This document shows positions 1-9,944 of a DNA stretch of 64,000 bases, piece by piece. Within the stretch, counting starts at the first letter, position 1, and each line of letters starts with the position of its first letter. Made by a program: the position numbers and the translations under genes. The notes beneath the pieces were generated by a model. It saw nothing but the letters and a program-made list of their open reading frames with translations. It ran no database searches and was not told where the DNA came from. The stretch comes from Telluria sp042683405. GTDB lineage: Bacteria > Pseudomonadota > Gammaproteobacteria > Burkholderiales > Burkholderiaceae_D. The DNA lies in NCBI RefSeq assembly GCF_042683405.1, contig NZ_JBHUJS010000001.1:62001-126000 (forward strand). Direction: 5' to 3'.

Positions 1-604
<604 letters not shown>

Positions 605-612
<8 letters not shown>

Positions 613-826
613 CAGGGCGGGGACTGTCCCCTGCGGGGACCGTCCGCTGTTCTTTTGGCGGAATCGGCCATGAATGGGCCGATTCCGCCACTTTCCCTTC
701 CTGCGCATCCCCGGTGAACACGAAGTCCTCGTTACTGTCCGGCAGCGACAGCACCAGCGCCACGATATTGGTGTGAAAGACGACATACCCCGTCAGTCCC
801 GTGATAGCGATCAATGCGATGATCAT
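605..826 (-). CDS. Small single-span membrane protein under TetR-type operator
   Basis: I do not recognise a family. The 73-residue product starts MIIALIAITGLTGYVVF and has one or two hydrophobic stretches in its first 35 residues, then a polar acidic tail (SNEDFVFTGDAQ). The start at 826 is set by a perfect AAGGAGG Shine-Dalgarno five bases upstream. A longer reading starting TTG at 847 would run through that site and is less likely. The C-terminal third is encoded by the palindromic repeats at 614-690, so the true ancestral end may have been altered by repeat insertion. A perfect 18-bp palindrome at 839-856, matching the one in front of the adjacent tetR, points to control by that regulator. 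Inference: a regulated inner-membrane peptide. Confidence 0.6.
614..649. repeat. GGGGAC/GTCCCC palindromic intergenic repeat
   Basis: Two adjacent palindromic cores are seen, GGGGACTGTCCCC at 619-631 and GGGGACCGTCC at 636-646. Related sequences sit at 3547-3583 and 12824-12850, each at the 3' end of a gene. They resemble, but are not the same as, the GGGGTCTGTCCCC family found elsewhere in the window. Confidence 0.6.
655..690. repeat. 36-bp hairpin repeat, copy 1
   Basis: A strong stem-loop: GGCGGAATCGGCC pairs with GGCCGATTCCGCC around a short loop. A second copy of the same 36-base length, with the same stem ends and the same CATGAA in the middle, lies at 59233-59268 on the far side of the window. 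Both sit beside gene ends. Confidence 0.75.
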
Positions 827-838
827 GACAGCCTCCTT

Positions 839-856
839 TTCGCACACCTGTGCGAA
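839..856 (-). promoter_or_regulatory. TetR-type operator in front of the small membrane protein
   Basis: Perfect inverted repeat TTCGCACA-CC-TGTGCGAA, lying directly upstream of the Shine-Dalgarno of the gene starting at 826. The site at 1530-1547 next to tetR matches it at 17 of 18 positions. Length, symmetry and position fit TetR-family operators; binding itself is inferred. Confidence 0.75.
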
Positions 857-863
857 ATATGAT

Positions 864-896
864 GAAAAAAATGGCAGCCCACTTACGGCGGCTGCC
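864..896 (-). terminator. Rho-independent terminator of the tetR gene
   Basis: On the minus strand GGCAGCC (896-890) pairs with GGCTGCC (879-873) around a 10-base loop and is followed by a run of seven T. It lies just past the tetR stop and separates tetR from the operator of the small membrane gene. Confidence 0.85.
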
Positions 897-901
897 GCTG
901 C

Positions 902-1519
902 TTACTCCGGTTCGTTCAAGCTCTTGTAGGTCGAAATCAGCCGCTGGAACGCGCGCCGTGTCCGCACCGGCGCACTGCCGTCGCGCAGGAAGCGCATGTC
1001 GTGCAGCAGCCCGACGATCATGCTGTACATCTCGTACACCAGCTGCTCAGGGTCGGTGTCCGGCCGCAGGTGCCCCTGCTCCATCGCCTGCAGCACCGTC
1101 TTGCGCAGCGACGCCCGCCAAAGCATGATGCCCTGCTGGATGCGGTCGCGCAGCGGCACGTCCAGGTCGTCGAACTCGAACGCACCCGCCGTGTACAGGC
1201 AGGCGCCGCGCACCGCTTCGTCGCAGCACTTGCGCATCCAGTGGTCCATCTGCGCCGTCAGGCGCGGCAGGCCGCGCGGCAGGCCCAGCGTCGGCAGCAG
1301 GACGTCGGCCTGGAAGCGGCGGTCGTACTCGTCCAGCACCGCGACCTGCAGCGACTCGAGCGACCCCACGCGCGAGAAGATCCCGCTCTTGCTGATGCCG
1401 GTGCGCTTGGCCAGTTCGCCGAGCGAAATCCGGCCGATGCCTTCGACGGCGGCCATCTCGAAGGCGGCAGCGAGGATCAGGGCATAGGTGGCTTCGCTCT
1501 TGGCGGTCAGGGTATCCAT
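902..1519 (-). CDS. TetR/AcrR family transcriptional regulator
   Basis: A 205-residue regulator with an N-terminal helix-turn-helix (about residues 10-55: LILAAAFEMAAVEG, then LGELAKRTGISKSGIFSRVGS) and an all-helical C-terminal ligand/dimer domain. The middle of the C-terminal part (CCDEAVRGACLYTAGAFEFDD) resembles the TetR_C group often found in repressors of small-molecule detoxification genes; this is family knowledge, not a ligand call. The ATG at 1519 is preferred; an upstream TTG at 1528 would give a three-residue extension. A near-perfect 28-bp palindrome at 1525-1552 sits against the start codon, as expected for autorepression, and an almost identical site controls the small membrane gene downstream. 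An exported amidohydrolase is divergent and could share the operator. Confidence 0.9.
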   Translation of the reverse strand: MDTLTAKSEATYALILAAAFEMAAVEGIGRISLGELAKRTGISKSGIFSRVGSLESLQVAVLDEYDRRFQADVLLPTLGLPRGLPRLTAQMDHWMRKCCDEAVRGACLYTAGAFEFDDLDVPLRDRIQQGIMLWRASLRKTVLQAMEQGHLRPDTDPEQLVYEMYSMIVGLLHDMRFLRDGSAPVRTRRAFQRLISTYKSLNEPE

Positions 1520-1524
1520 GATCG

Positions 1525-1552
1525 CCAATTTAGCACAGGTGTGCGAAATTGG
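1525..1552. promoter_or_regulatory. TetR-type operator between tetR and the amidohydrolase gene
   Basis: 28-bp near-perfect palindrome: arms CCAATTTAGCACA and TGTGCGAAATTGG, with one mismatched pair in the arms. Its core at 1530-1547 is the same as the operator at 839-856 apart from one base. It lies 5 bases from the tetR start and about 70 bases from the divergent gene start at 1623, so it could govern both. Confidence 0.75.
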
Positions 1553-1622
1553 CTAATCATTTTGACACGGCCGCGTGATACATTCCTCCTAGCAACTCAT
1601 AACGACATCCCAGGAGACTCTC

Positions 1623-2909
1623 ATGCACAAGCTTTCCGCGATCGCCCTCTGCCTCGGCGCGGCCCATGCCAGCGCCGCCACCACCACCGTCGACTGCGGC
1701 CGCCTGCTCGACGTCAAGGCCGGCAAATGGCGCGAACGCGTCAGCATCGAGATCGAAAACGGCGTGATCAAGTCGGTCGGCCCGATGGTGCAGGCGCCCG
1801 GCCACATCGACCTGTCCGCCCAGTCCTGCATGCCCGGCTTTATCGACTCGCACGTGCACATGGTGTTCGAAACCGAGAAGGCGGCCGATGCGATGCGCCA
1901 CACGCTCAGCTCCAATCCTGCCGATTATGCCTACCGCTCGGTGCGCAATGCCGAGCGCACGCTCATGGCCGGCTTCACGACCGTGCGTGACCTCGGCGCT
2001 GCCGGCGGCCTGAACGTGGCCCTGCGCGACGCGATCGCACAGCGCTACATCGTCGGCCCGCGCATCTTCACCGCCGGCACCACCATCTCCACCACCGGCG
2101 GCCACGGGGACCGCAGCAATGGCCTGAACCAGCGCTTCGCCCGTGCCGACGGCGGACTGCCCGGCCCGATGGAAGGCGTGATCAACGGCCCCGACGAGGC
2201 GCGTGCCGCGGTGCGTGCGCGCTTCAAGGAAGGCGCGAACCTGATCAAGATTACGGCGACCGGCGGCGTGCTCAGCCAGAACAACAATGGCCAGAACGCC
2301 CAGTTCACGGACGACGAACTGCGCGCCGTCATCGCCACCGCCAGGGATTACGGCTTCAAGGTCGCCGCGCACGCGCACGGGGCGGAAGGCATCAAGCGCG
2401 CACTGCGCGCCGGGGTCGACTCGATCGAGCACGGCACCCTGATGGACGAGGAAGGCATCGCGCTGATCAAGAAGACCGGCGCGTGGCTGGTGCCGACCAT
2501 CACGGCCGGGCGCTACGCGGCGGAGATGGCGAAGAACTCCGACCAGTACACGCCGGTGGTGCGCCAGAAGGCGCTGGAGATCGGCTCGGTGAGCCAGGCC
2601 GCGTTCGGACGCGCCTACAAGGCCGGCGTCAAGATCGCCTTCGGCAGCGATGCGGCGGTCTACCCGCACGGCGACAACGCCAAGGAGTTCGCCTACATGG
2701 TGGAAGGCGGGATGCCCGCGCTGGAAGCGATCCGCAGCGCGACGCTCAGCGCCGCCACGCTGCTGGGCCAGGAGACGCGCCTCGGTTCGGTGGAGCCGGG
2801 CTATCTGGCCGACATCGTTGCCGTCAGCGGCGACCCGCTTGCCGATATCACCGAACTCCAGAAGATCAAGTTCGTGATGAAGGACGGCATCGTCTACAAG
2901 AAGCCATAA
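1623..2909 (+). CDS. Exported metal-dependent amidohydrolase (imidazolonepropionase-like)
   Basis: A 428-residue enzyme with a Sec signal peptide (MHKLSAIALCLGAAHASA, cleavage near residue 18) and the amidohydrolase TIM-barrel. Metal-site signatures are visible in order: DSHVHM (metal HxH, about residue 77), NLIKITATGG (candidate carboxylated lysine), AAHAHG, DSIEHGT and FGSDAAVY (final aspartate). The C-terminal PGYLADIVAVSGDPLADI strand returns to the small beta domain typical of the family. Family members often cleave Xaa-Pro or N-acylated peptides or cyclic imides; the substrate cannot be read here. AGGAG lies eight bases before the ATG. It is divergent from tetR and shares its operator region. 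Confidence 0.9.
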   Translation: MHKLSAIALCLGAAHASAATTTVDCGRLLDVKAGKWRERVSIEIENGVIKSVGPMVQAPGHIDLSAQSCMPGFIDSHVHMVFETEKAADAMRHTLSSNPADYAYRSVRNAERTLMAGFTTVRDLGAAGGLNVALRDAIAQRYIVGPRIFTAGTTISTTGGHGDRSNGLNQRFARADGGLPGPMEGVINGPDEARAAVRARFKEGANLIKITATGGVLSQNNNGQNAQFTDDELRAVIATARDYGFKVAAHAHGAEGIKRALRAGVDSIEHGTLMDEEGIALIKKTGAWLVPTITAGRYAAEMAKNSDQYTPVVRQKALEIGSVSQAAFGRAYKAGVKIAFGSDAAVYPHGDNAKEFAYMVEGGMPALEAIRSATLSAATLLGQETRLGSVEPGYLADIVAVSGDPLADITELQKIKFVMKDGIVYKKP

Positions 2910-2957
2910 GCACCCACATGGTGTAGCCCCCCACTTACAGCCGCTGGCGGGGGTCCA

Positions 2958-3064
2958 CTGGTGGGGGTCAGACCTCGATTCCCCTCCAGGCCTGACCCCG
3001 CGTTTGCGGAAGCTCAAAGCCGGGGTCAGGCTCCCACTATGAAGGCCGGGCCTGACCCCGGCAC
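2958..3064. repeat. GGGGTCAGGCC palindromic repeat cluster
   Basis: Four copies of a GGGGTCAGRC / GGCCTGACCCC motif in alternating orientation (near 2961, 2990, 3033 and 3047) fill most of the space between two convergent genes. The inverted copies can fold into hairpins. It is a family distinct from the GGGGTCTGTCCCC elements. Confidence 0.65.
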
Positions 3065-3095
3065 CGTCGGCCGGCCCATTTCTCATTCACTCAGG

Positions 3096-3308
3096 TTATT
3101 TGCTGCGTCGGACCTCGTACATGCGTTGCGTCAGAGGCTCTTCGACAAGCACCTTGCGGTTTGCTTTTTCCTGGTCGACGAAAAAGCGCTCAGAACTGAT
3201 CGATCGCTTGAGGATGTCCGTGAACGTCAGGTTCTCTTCGCTTGCAATGCGCTCCAGGAACGCGACTTGCTCTGCTGGCAAATTGACCGTCACCTTCGTG
3301 ATCGCCAT
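3096..3308 (-). CDS. Small ribbon-helix-helix (CopG/Arc-like) protein, no toxin partner seen
   Basis: A 70-residue protein: MAITKVTVNLPAEQVAFLERIASEEN begins with a short basic beta strand (KVTVNLP) followed by two helices, the layout of ribbon-helix-helix DNA-binding proteins, and a basic tail (RMYEVRRSK). A strong AGGAGG Shine-Dalgarno sits five bases before the ATG. Such proteins are commonly antitoxins or small repressors, but no small toxin gene lies on either side: pckG is upstream and repeats are downstream. A 16-bp palindrome at 3356-3371, 48 bases upstream, is a candidate autoregulatory site. The fold is a confident inference; the role is not known. Confidence 0.75.
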   Translation of the reverse strand: MAITKVTVNLPAEQVAFLERIASEENLTFTDILKRSISSERFFVDQEKANRKVLVEEPLTQRMYEVRRSK

Positions 3309-3355
3309 GACTCCTCCTGATTACGGGCCTTACGGACATACTACAAAAACTAGTA

Positions 3356-3371
3356 TAGCTATCGGTAGCTA
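3356..3371. promoter_or_regulatory. 16-bp palindrome upstream of the ribbon-helix-helix gene
   Basis: TAGCTA-TCGG-TAGCTA; both arms are self-complementary, so the site reads as direct and inverted repeats at once, which suits the paired binding of ribbon-helix-helix dimers. Function is inferred from position only. Confidence 0.4.
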
Positions 3372-3427
3372 CATATCAATCCGGGCCACTAGATGTAGCC
3401 AGTTGTTCTTTGCCTGTGCTTGAGTGT

Positions 3428-3455
3428 AAAAAAGGCGCGTCATAGGACGCGCCTT
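3428..3455 (-). terminator. Rho-independent terminator downstream of pckG
   Basis: AAGGCGCGTC and GACGCGCCTT form a 10-bp stem with a 4-base loop. On the minus strand it is followed by six T. It lies about 130 bases past the pckG stop and before the ribbon-helix-helix gene. Confidence 0.75.
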
Positions 3456-3546
3456 CTTCTGGAGGACTACAGGGCTGGGGCCGGTACTGCCGCCTGGCGC
3501 GCAGGAACGCTCCCTTTCTATGCTTTCATGGCGACGCGACGAAAGT

Positions 3547-3583
3547 CCGGGGACAGTCCCGTAGGGACAGCCCCCTTAGGGGC
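3547..3583. repeat. GGGGAC/GTCCC palindromic repeat at the pckG 3' end
   Basis: CGGGGACAGTCCCG followed by TAGGGACAGCCCCC, ending directly at the pckG stop codon. Same family as 614-649 and 12824-12850. Confidence 0.55.
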
Positions 3584-5434
<1,851 letters not shown>

Positions 5435-5790
5435 AAAAGCCTCCAAAGCCTAAAAAGAAACCAGTGGTCCGGGGGCAAGGGCAGGATCGACGTCGGCGGG
5501 GGGCGCTCTTCGCTCAGGAGCCAGTCCGTGGACGGGTTCGGCGACAACGGCGGTCGTACCGGTTGCCCGGACATGCGGTACTGCTCAGTACCGCAAAAAT
5601 CCTGCGCCGGGCGCGCGGTCCGCACCCGGAAAGGGGCGATTATAACCCCCTGCATGTCGCTTTTATATGCGCGCACTACAAAAATGTAGGAGAAATAGTC
5701 GAGTAAAGTAGTAGGCTATTCCGGTTCCGTCGAATCCTGTTATTTCCTTACGCATACAATGCGAACTTCGCTCAACTGATGCTAATTTCG
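5435..5790. other. Intergenic region between divergent pckG and dehydrogenase genes
   Basis: 356 bp without a supportable gene. A possible minus-strand -10 for pckG, TATAAT, is at 5644-5639, which would give a leader of about 200 bases; no convincing -35 was found. CTACA-AAAA-TGTAG at 5678-5691 is a small inverted repeat that could be an operator. TACAAT at 5755-5760 is a possible plus-strand -10. Confidence 0.4.
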
Positions 5791-6777
5791 ATGAATATCG
5801 CGATACTGGACGATTACCAGGACAAGGTGCGCCATCTGGACGCATTTCGGCTCATCAGTGCGCATCCGTGCCGAATATTCACGAACTCCGCCAAGGGGGT
5901 CGGACAGCTGGCGATCCGGCTGGCCCCGTTCGAGGCGCTGGTCCTGATCCGCGAGCGCACCGCGATCACGCGCGCCCTGCTCGACCGCCTGCCCAAGCTG
6001 AAGCTGATTGCGCAGACCGGACGGGCGGGCAGCCACATCGACGTGGCCGCCTGCACGGAACGGGGGATCGCCATTGCGGAGGGCGTCGGCTCGCCCATCG
6101 CGCCGGCGGAACTGACCTGGGCGCTCGTGATGGCGGCGCAGCGGCGCATCGTCAGCTACGCCAACAACCTGCGCGACGGGCTGTGGCAGACCGCCTCGGT
6201 CAACCCGGAGCTGAACGGCCTGGGACTGGCCAACCACGGGCGCACGCTGGCGATCTGGGGTTACGGCAAGGTGGGCAGGCTGGTGGCGGGCTACGGCAAG
6301 GCGTTCGGCATGCGCGTGCTGGTGTGGGGCAGCGAAGCGGGGCGGGCGAGCGCAGTGGCCGACGGCTTCGAGGCGGCGCCCTCGCGCGAAGCCTTCTTCG
6401 CCGAGGCGGACGTGCTCACCCTGCACTTGCGCCTGGCCGAGGCCACGCGCGGCATCGTGACCGCGGCCGACCTGGCGCGCATGAAGCCGGACAGCCTGTT
6501 CGTGAATACCAGCCGCGCGCAGCTGGTCGAGCCGGGCGCGCTGGAAGCGGCGTTGCGCCATGGCCGGCCGGGCCGCGCCGCGCTGGACGTGTTCGAGAGC
6601 GAACCGCTGGCGGCCGACTCGCCGCTGCTGCGCATCCCGACCGTGCTGGCGACGCCCCACCTGGGCTACGTCGAGAAGGACAGCTACGAGCTGTACTTCG
6701 ACGCCGCGTTCCGCAACGTGCTGGCATTTGCCGGCGGCGCGCCGGCCAACATCCTGAATCCCGAAGTGCTGGCCTGA
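5791..6777 (+). CDS. D-2-hydroxyacid dehydrogenase family protein
   Basis: A cytosolic NAD(P)-dependent oxidoreductase of the phosphoglycerate dehydrogenase superfamily, 328 residues from MNIAILDDYQD. An alternative ATG at 5779 would add MLIS; neither has a clear ribosome site, and the later start matches the usual N-terminus. The Rossmann motif is WGYGKVGRLVAGYGKAFG (about residue 150). The catalytic trio is visible as Arg in VNTSRAQLV, Glu in DVFESEPL and His in TPHLGY. Substrate is not readable; relatives act on hydroxypyruvate, phosphoglycerate or other 2-hydroxyacids. It is convergent with the GGDEF/EAL gene, with only nine bases between stops. Confidence 0.88.
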   Translation: MNIAILDDYQDKVRHLDAFRLISAHPCRIFTNSAKGVGQLAIRLAPFEALVLIRERTAITRALLDRLPKLKLIAQTGRAGSHIDVAACTERGIAIAEGVGSPIAPAELTWALVMAAQRRIVSYANNLRDGLWQTASVNPELNGLGLANHGRTLAIWGYGKVGRLVAGYGKAFGMRVLVWGSEAGRASAVADGFEAAPSREAFFAEADVLTLHLRLAEATRGIVTAADLARMKPDSLFVNTSRAQLVEPGALEAALRHGRPGRAALDVFESEPLAADSPLLRIPTVLATPHLGYVEKDSYELYFDAAFRNVLAFAGGAPANILNPEVLA

Positions 6778-6786
6778 GGCCAGGGA

Positions 6787-9501
6787 CTAGCGGCTGGACG
6801 GCGACCAGCCCTTGCCTTCGCTGGCCATGCGCGCGGAGCGCGACAGCATGACCGCCAGCTCGGCCGGCCGCACCGGGCGGCTGAACAGGTAGCCCTGCAT
6901 CTCGTCGCAGTCGTTTTCCAGCAGGAAGCGGTACTGCTGCTCCGTCTCCACCCCTTCCGCGATCACGCGCAGGTTGAGCTTGTGGCCCAGCGAGATCACC
7001 GCCATCGCGATGGCCTGGTCGTCCGTGCTGGTGGCCAGGTCGCTGACGAAGGACTTGTCGATCTTGAGCGTGGAGATCGGGAAGGACTTGAGCGCCGACA
7101 GGCTCGAATAGCCGGTGCCGAAATCGTCCACCGACAGCGACACGCCCATCGCCTTCAGCTCGCGCATGCGCTCGATCGACTGCTGCATGTCGCGCATGAT
7201 CAGGCTCTCGGTCACTTCGATTTCCAGGCCGTCGGCAGGCAGCCCGCTGACCCTGAGCGCTTCCGCCACGCGCTCGACCAGGCGGTCTTCGGCGAACTGG
7301 CGTGCCGAGACGTTGACCGACATCGTGACCGGCGGCAGCCCGGCATCGCGCCAGGCCTTGCTTTGCGCGCAGGCGGTCTGCAGCACCCACTCGCCCAGCT
7401 GCACGATCAGGCCGCTCTCCTCGGCCAGCGGGATGAACTGCGCCGGCGACACGTGGCCGTGCTCCGGATGGTGCCAGCGCACCAGCGCTTCCACGCCGAA
7501 GATGCGGCCGGTGCGCAGGTCTACCTTGGGCTGGTACAGCACCGAGAACTGGCCCGCCTCCAGCGCGCCGCGCAGGCCGTCGAGCAGCAGCAGCTTCTGC
7601 TCCAGGCTGGAATTCATTTCGCGCGTGTAGAACTGGATATTGTTCGAGCCCAGCTCCTTGGCGCGGTACATCGCCGCGTCCGCGTTCATCATCAGGGTGG
7701 TCGGGTCGAGGCCGTCGTGCGGATACATCACCGCGCCAATGCTGGCGCTCACGCGCACCGGATGTTCGCCCAGCATGACCGGCTGGGCCACCGCCTGGCG
7801 CAGCGATTCGAGCACCGGCGCGGCCGCCATGGTATCGGGCACGCCCGGCAGCACCAGCACGAATTCGTCGCCGCCGAAACGGCCCAGCATCGCCTCCCCG
7901 CCCAGGCATTGCTGCATGCGCGTGCCCACGATGCACAGCAGCTCGTCGCCCGCCTTGTGCCCCAGCCCGTCGTTGACCAGCTTGAAGCCGTCCAGGTCGA
8001 TGAACGCCACCGCCATCGCGGCGCCTTCGCGCTGCGCCCGCGCGATTTCCTGTTCCAGCCGCTGTCCGACCATGTTCCGGTTCGGCAGGCCGGTCAGCTC
8101 GTCGTAGTGCGCCATCTGCAGGATGCGCGCTTCGCTGCGCTTGCGTTCCGTGATGTCGCGCACGATGCAGACGATGCCGCCTTCCACGCCCACCACCTGG
8201 CGGTGCACCCACGATGGCCGGAACAGCGGGAAGCTGATCTTGCGCTCCGCCTCGTGCACGCCGCCCACCGTGGCCGCATGCACCAGGTCGTCGAACAGCT
8301 CGCCGCCGCGCGCGTCGGGCAGGAGGGTCAGCAGGGTCTTGCCGATCAGCTCATTCTTGCCGAAGCCGGTCATGGCCTCGGCGCGCGAATTGGTCGCATC
8401 AACCATGAAGTCGACGATCTTGCCGCCCGCGTCCTTCACGGTGCGCAGCACGAAGAACGCATCCAGGCTCGCTTCGGAGGCGGCCGCGTAGCGCTCCTGG
8501 GCGCGCCGGATGCGCCGCCGCGTGCGTCCGGCCTGCCACGACCACACGCAGACCACCGACACCAGCATCGCCAGCGCGACGCTGGCGCCGCCGGCGGCCA
8601 GCAGGTACTTGCTGCGCGCCTGCTCGAACGCCGCGAGCTGCTCGTCGTAGCCCAGGCCCGCCGCCGCATACAGCGGGAAGCCGTGCATCTTGCGCGCGTT
8701 CAGGAAGCGCAGCACGCCATCGTGCGTGCCGCGCGCGAGCGATTCGCCCGGCGTGAGCCGCGGCACCCGCTGGCCCCAGGTGACCGAGTCGCCCGAGCGG
8801 CGCACGCGGAACACGGCATCCTCGCCCACCAGCCCGAGCAGCCCCTGCTCGCCCTGGCGCGACCGTTCGTAGCCGCTGGTGAAGTAGGCCGGGTCGACCT
8901 CCAGCACCACGATGCCGGCGAAGCGGCCCTGTGCATCGTCGATGCGGCGCGTGAAGTGCAGGTGCGGCTCGGGATTCTCCGCCTCGCTGGCCGCGTGGCT
9001 CACGTGGACTTCGTCGGCCGGGTGGTCGCGATGGTAATTGAAGCAGCGGCGCTCGGCCATGTCGCTCGCCGGCGCCTTGAAGTTGCTGGCCACGGTCACG
9101 CCATGGCGGTCGATGACCTTGACCTGGAACACCAGCGAGGGCGGCAGCATGCCGCGCTGTTCCAGCATCGGGATGGCGTTCTGTGCGCCTTCCAGCTCCA
9201 CGGCATAGCGCAGCACCCTGAGGGTCTGGTCGATGCCGTTCAGGTTGCGCCCGACCTGCGCCTCGTAGGTGTCGATCAGCTCGCGCGCGGAGTCGCGCGC
9301 CGCCGCCACCGCCGCGGCGCGTTCGCCGTCGATCATCCGGAAGGTGCCGGCCCACATCACGCACAGCAGGACCAGCGCGAACAGGGGCAGCGAGATATGC
9401 GTCTCGCGCCCCTGGCGCAGCCAGCGCTGTGCGCGCGCGCGCCAGCCGCCCTCGGCGGGAACGGCGGGGGCGGCGGCGGTCATGTGTGTTTGCAGCTGCA
9501 T
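6787..9501 (-). CDS. Membrane c-di-GMP protein: periplasmic Cache-like sensor, PAS, GGDEF, EAL
   Basis: A 904-residue inner-membrane protein. One membrane span lies near residues 36-54, a periplasmic part of about 240 residues of double-Cache type follows, and a second span lies near 303-325. Then come PAS (about 340-455), GGDEF (about 470-630) and EAL (about 645-890). GRFGGDEF is an intact cyclase signature. The EAL part keeps VEALVRW, SVNVSARQF, EVTES, VDDFGTG, LKIDKSF and AEGVE, so both synthesis and hydrolysis of c-di-GMP look possible. It is the last gene of a three-gene operon after an outer-membrane barrel and a periplasmic binding protein, ten bases from its neighbour. The ATG at 9501 is used; a second at 9483 is possible. 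Confidence 0.93.
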   Translation of the reverse strand: MQLQTHMTAAAPAVPAEGGWRARAQRWLRQGRETHISLPLFALVLLCVMWAGTFRMIDGERAAAVAAARDSARELIDTYEAQVGRNLNGIDQTLRVLRYAVELEGAQNAIPMLEQRGMLPPSLVFQVKVIDRHGVTVASNFKAPASDMAERRCFNYHRDHPADEVHVSHAASEAENPEPHLHFTRRIDDAQGRFAGIVVLEVDPAYFTSGYERSRQGEQGLLGLVGEDAVFRVRRSGDSVTWGQRVPRLTPGESLARGTHDGVLRFLNARKMHGFPLYAAAGLGYDEQLAAFEQARSKYLLAAGGASVALAMLVSVVCVWSWQAGRTRRRIRRAQERYAAASEASLDAFFVLRTVKDAGGKIVDFMVDATNSRAEAMTGFGKNELIGKTLLTLLPDARGGELFDDLVHAATVGGVHEAERKISFPLFRPSWVHRQVVGVEGGIVCIVRDITERKRSEARILQMAHYDELTGLPNRNMVGQRLEQEIARAQREGAAMAVAFIDLDGFKLVNDGLGHKAGDELLCIVGTRMQQCLGGEAMLGRFGGDEFVLVLPGVPDTMAAAPVLESLRQAVAQPVMLGEHPVRVSASIGAVMYPHDGLDPTTLMMNADAAMYRAKELGSNNIQFYTREMNSSLEQKLLLLDGLRGALEAGQFSVLYQPKVDLRTGRIFGVEALVRWHHPEHGHVSPAQFIPLAEESGLIVQLGEWVLQTACAQSKAWRDAGLPPVTMSVNVSARQFAEDRLVERVAEALRVSGLPADGLEIEVTESLIMRDMQQSIERMRELKAMGVSLSVDDFGTGYSSLSALKSFPISTLKIDKSFVSDLATSTDDQAIAMAVISLGHKLNLRVIAEGVETEQQYRFLLENDCDEMQGYLFSRPVRPAELAVMLSRSARMASEGKGWSPSSR

Positions 9502-9511
9502 CGGGGCGCGG

Positions 9512-9937
9512 TCAGTTCAGCAGCAGGACCGGCTTGACGCTGGCGTCCAGCGCGGCCCTGTCGATATAGCCGACGTAGGCCGGATTCTCGGCCACCAGCT
9601 TGCGCACGGCAGCGCTGTTTTGCACCTCTTTTGGCGGACGGCCGCGTCCCGTGAAGATCATCTTGGTCCAGTGCGCCTTGACCAGCGGCGGCGACATCGC
9701 GGCGGCGCGCAGGTAGAACTCGTGGCGCAGCGGCGAGCCCAGTGCCTGGTCCAGCGGGATCGCGCGGCTCCCGTCCGGGAAGCGCCCGCTCCTGCCGAGG
9801 AAGATGTCGGCAACCTGCTCGGCGCGCAGCGACGCGAGCGGGCTGTGCGCGGAGACCACCACGATGACCTCGGCGGCCGCGGCGCTGCACTGCAGCGCCA
9901 GCAGCGCGGTACAGAAAAGTCGGATCAGCTTGCGCAT
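9512..9937 (-). CDS. Periplasmic phosphate-binding-like (PstS-like) small protein
   Basis: 141 residues with a signal peptide (MRKLIRLFCTALLALQCSAAAA) and a single compact domain of the PBP-like type seen in short PstS homologues: VVVSAHSPLASLRAEQVADIFLGR, then PLRHEFYLRAAAMSP, then VGYIDRAAL at the end. It is much shorter than transport PstS proteins (about 320-340), so a transport role is unlikely. GAGG lies five bases before the ATG and overlaps the stop of the barrel gene seven bases upstream, suggesting translational coupling. The operon (barrel, binding protein, GGDEF/EAL) suggests that it helps sense a ligand or passes a signal to the membrane protein; that is inference. Confidence 0.85.
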   Translation of the reverse strand: MRKLIRLFCTALLALQCSAAAAEVIVVVSAHSPLASLRAEQVADIFLGRSGRFPDGSRAIPLDQALGSPLRHEFYLRAAAMSPPLVKAHWTKMIFTGRGRPPKEVQNSAAVRKLVAENPAYVGYIDRAALDASVKPVLLLN

Positions 9938-9944
9938 GGCGGCC

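Noticed and set aside
9512..9937. Truncated pstS of a phosphate transporter
   Set aside because: Signal peptide, start and stop are in place and no pstCAB follow, so it is a complete short protein rather than a fragment.
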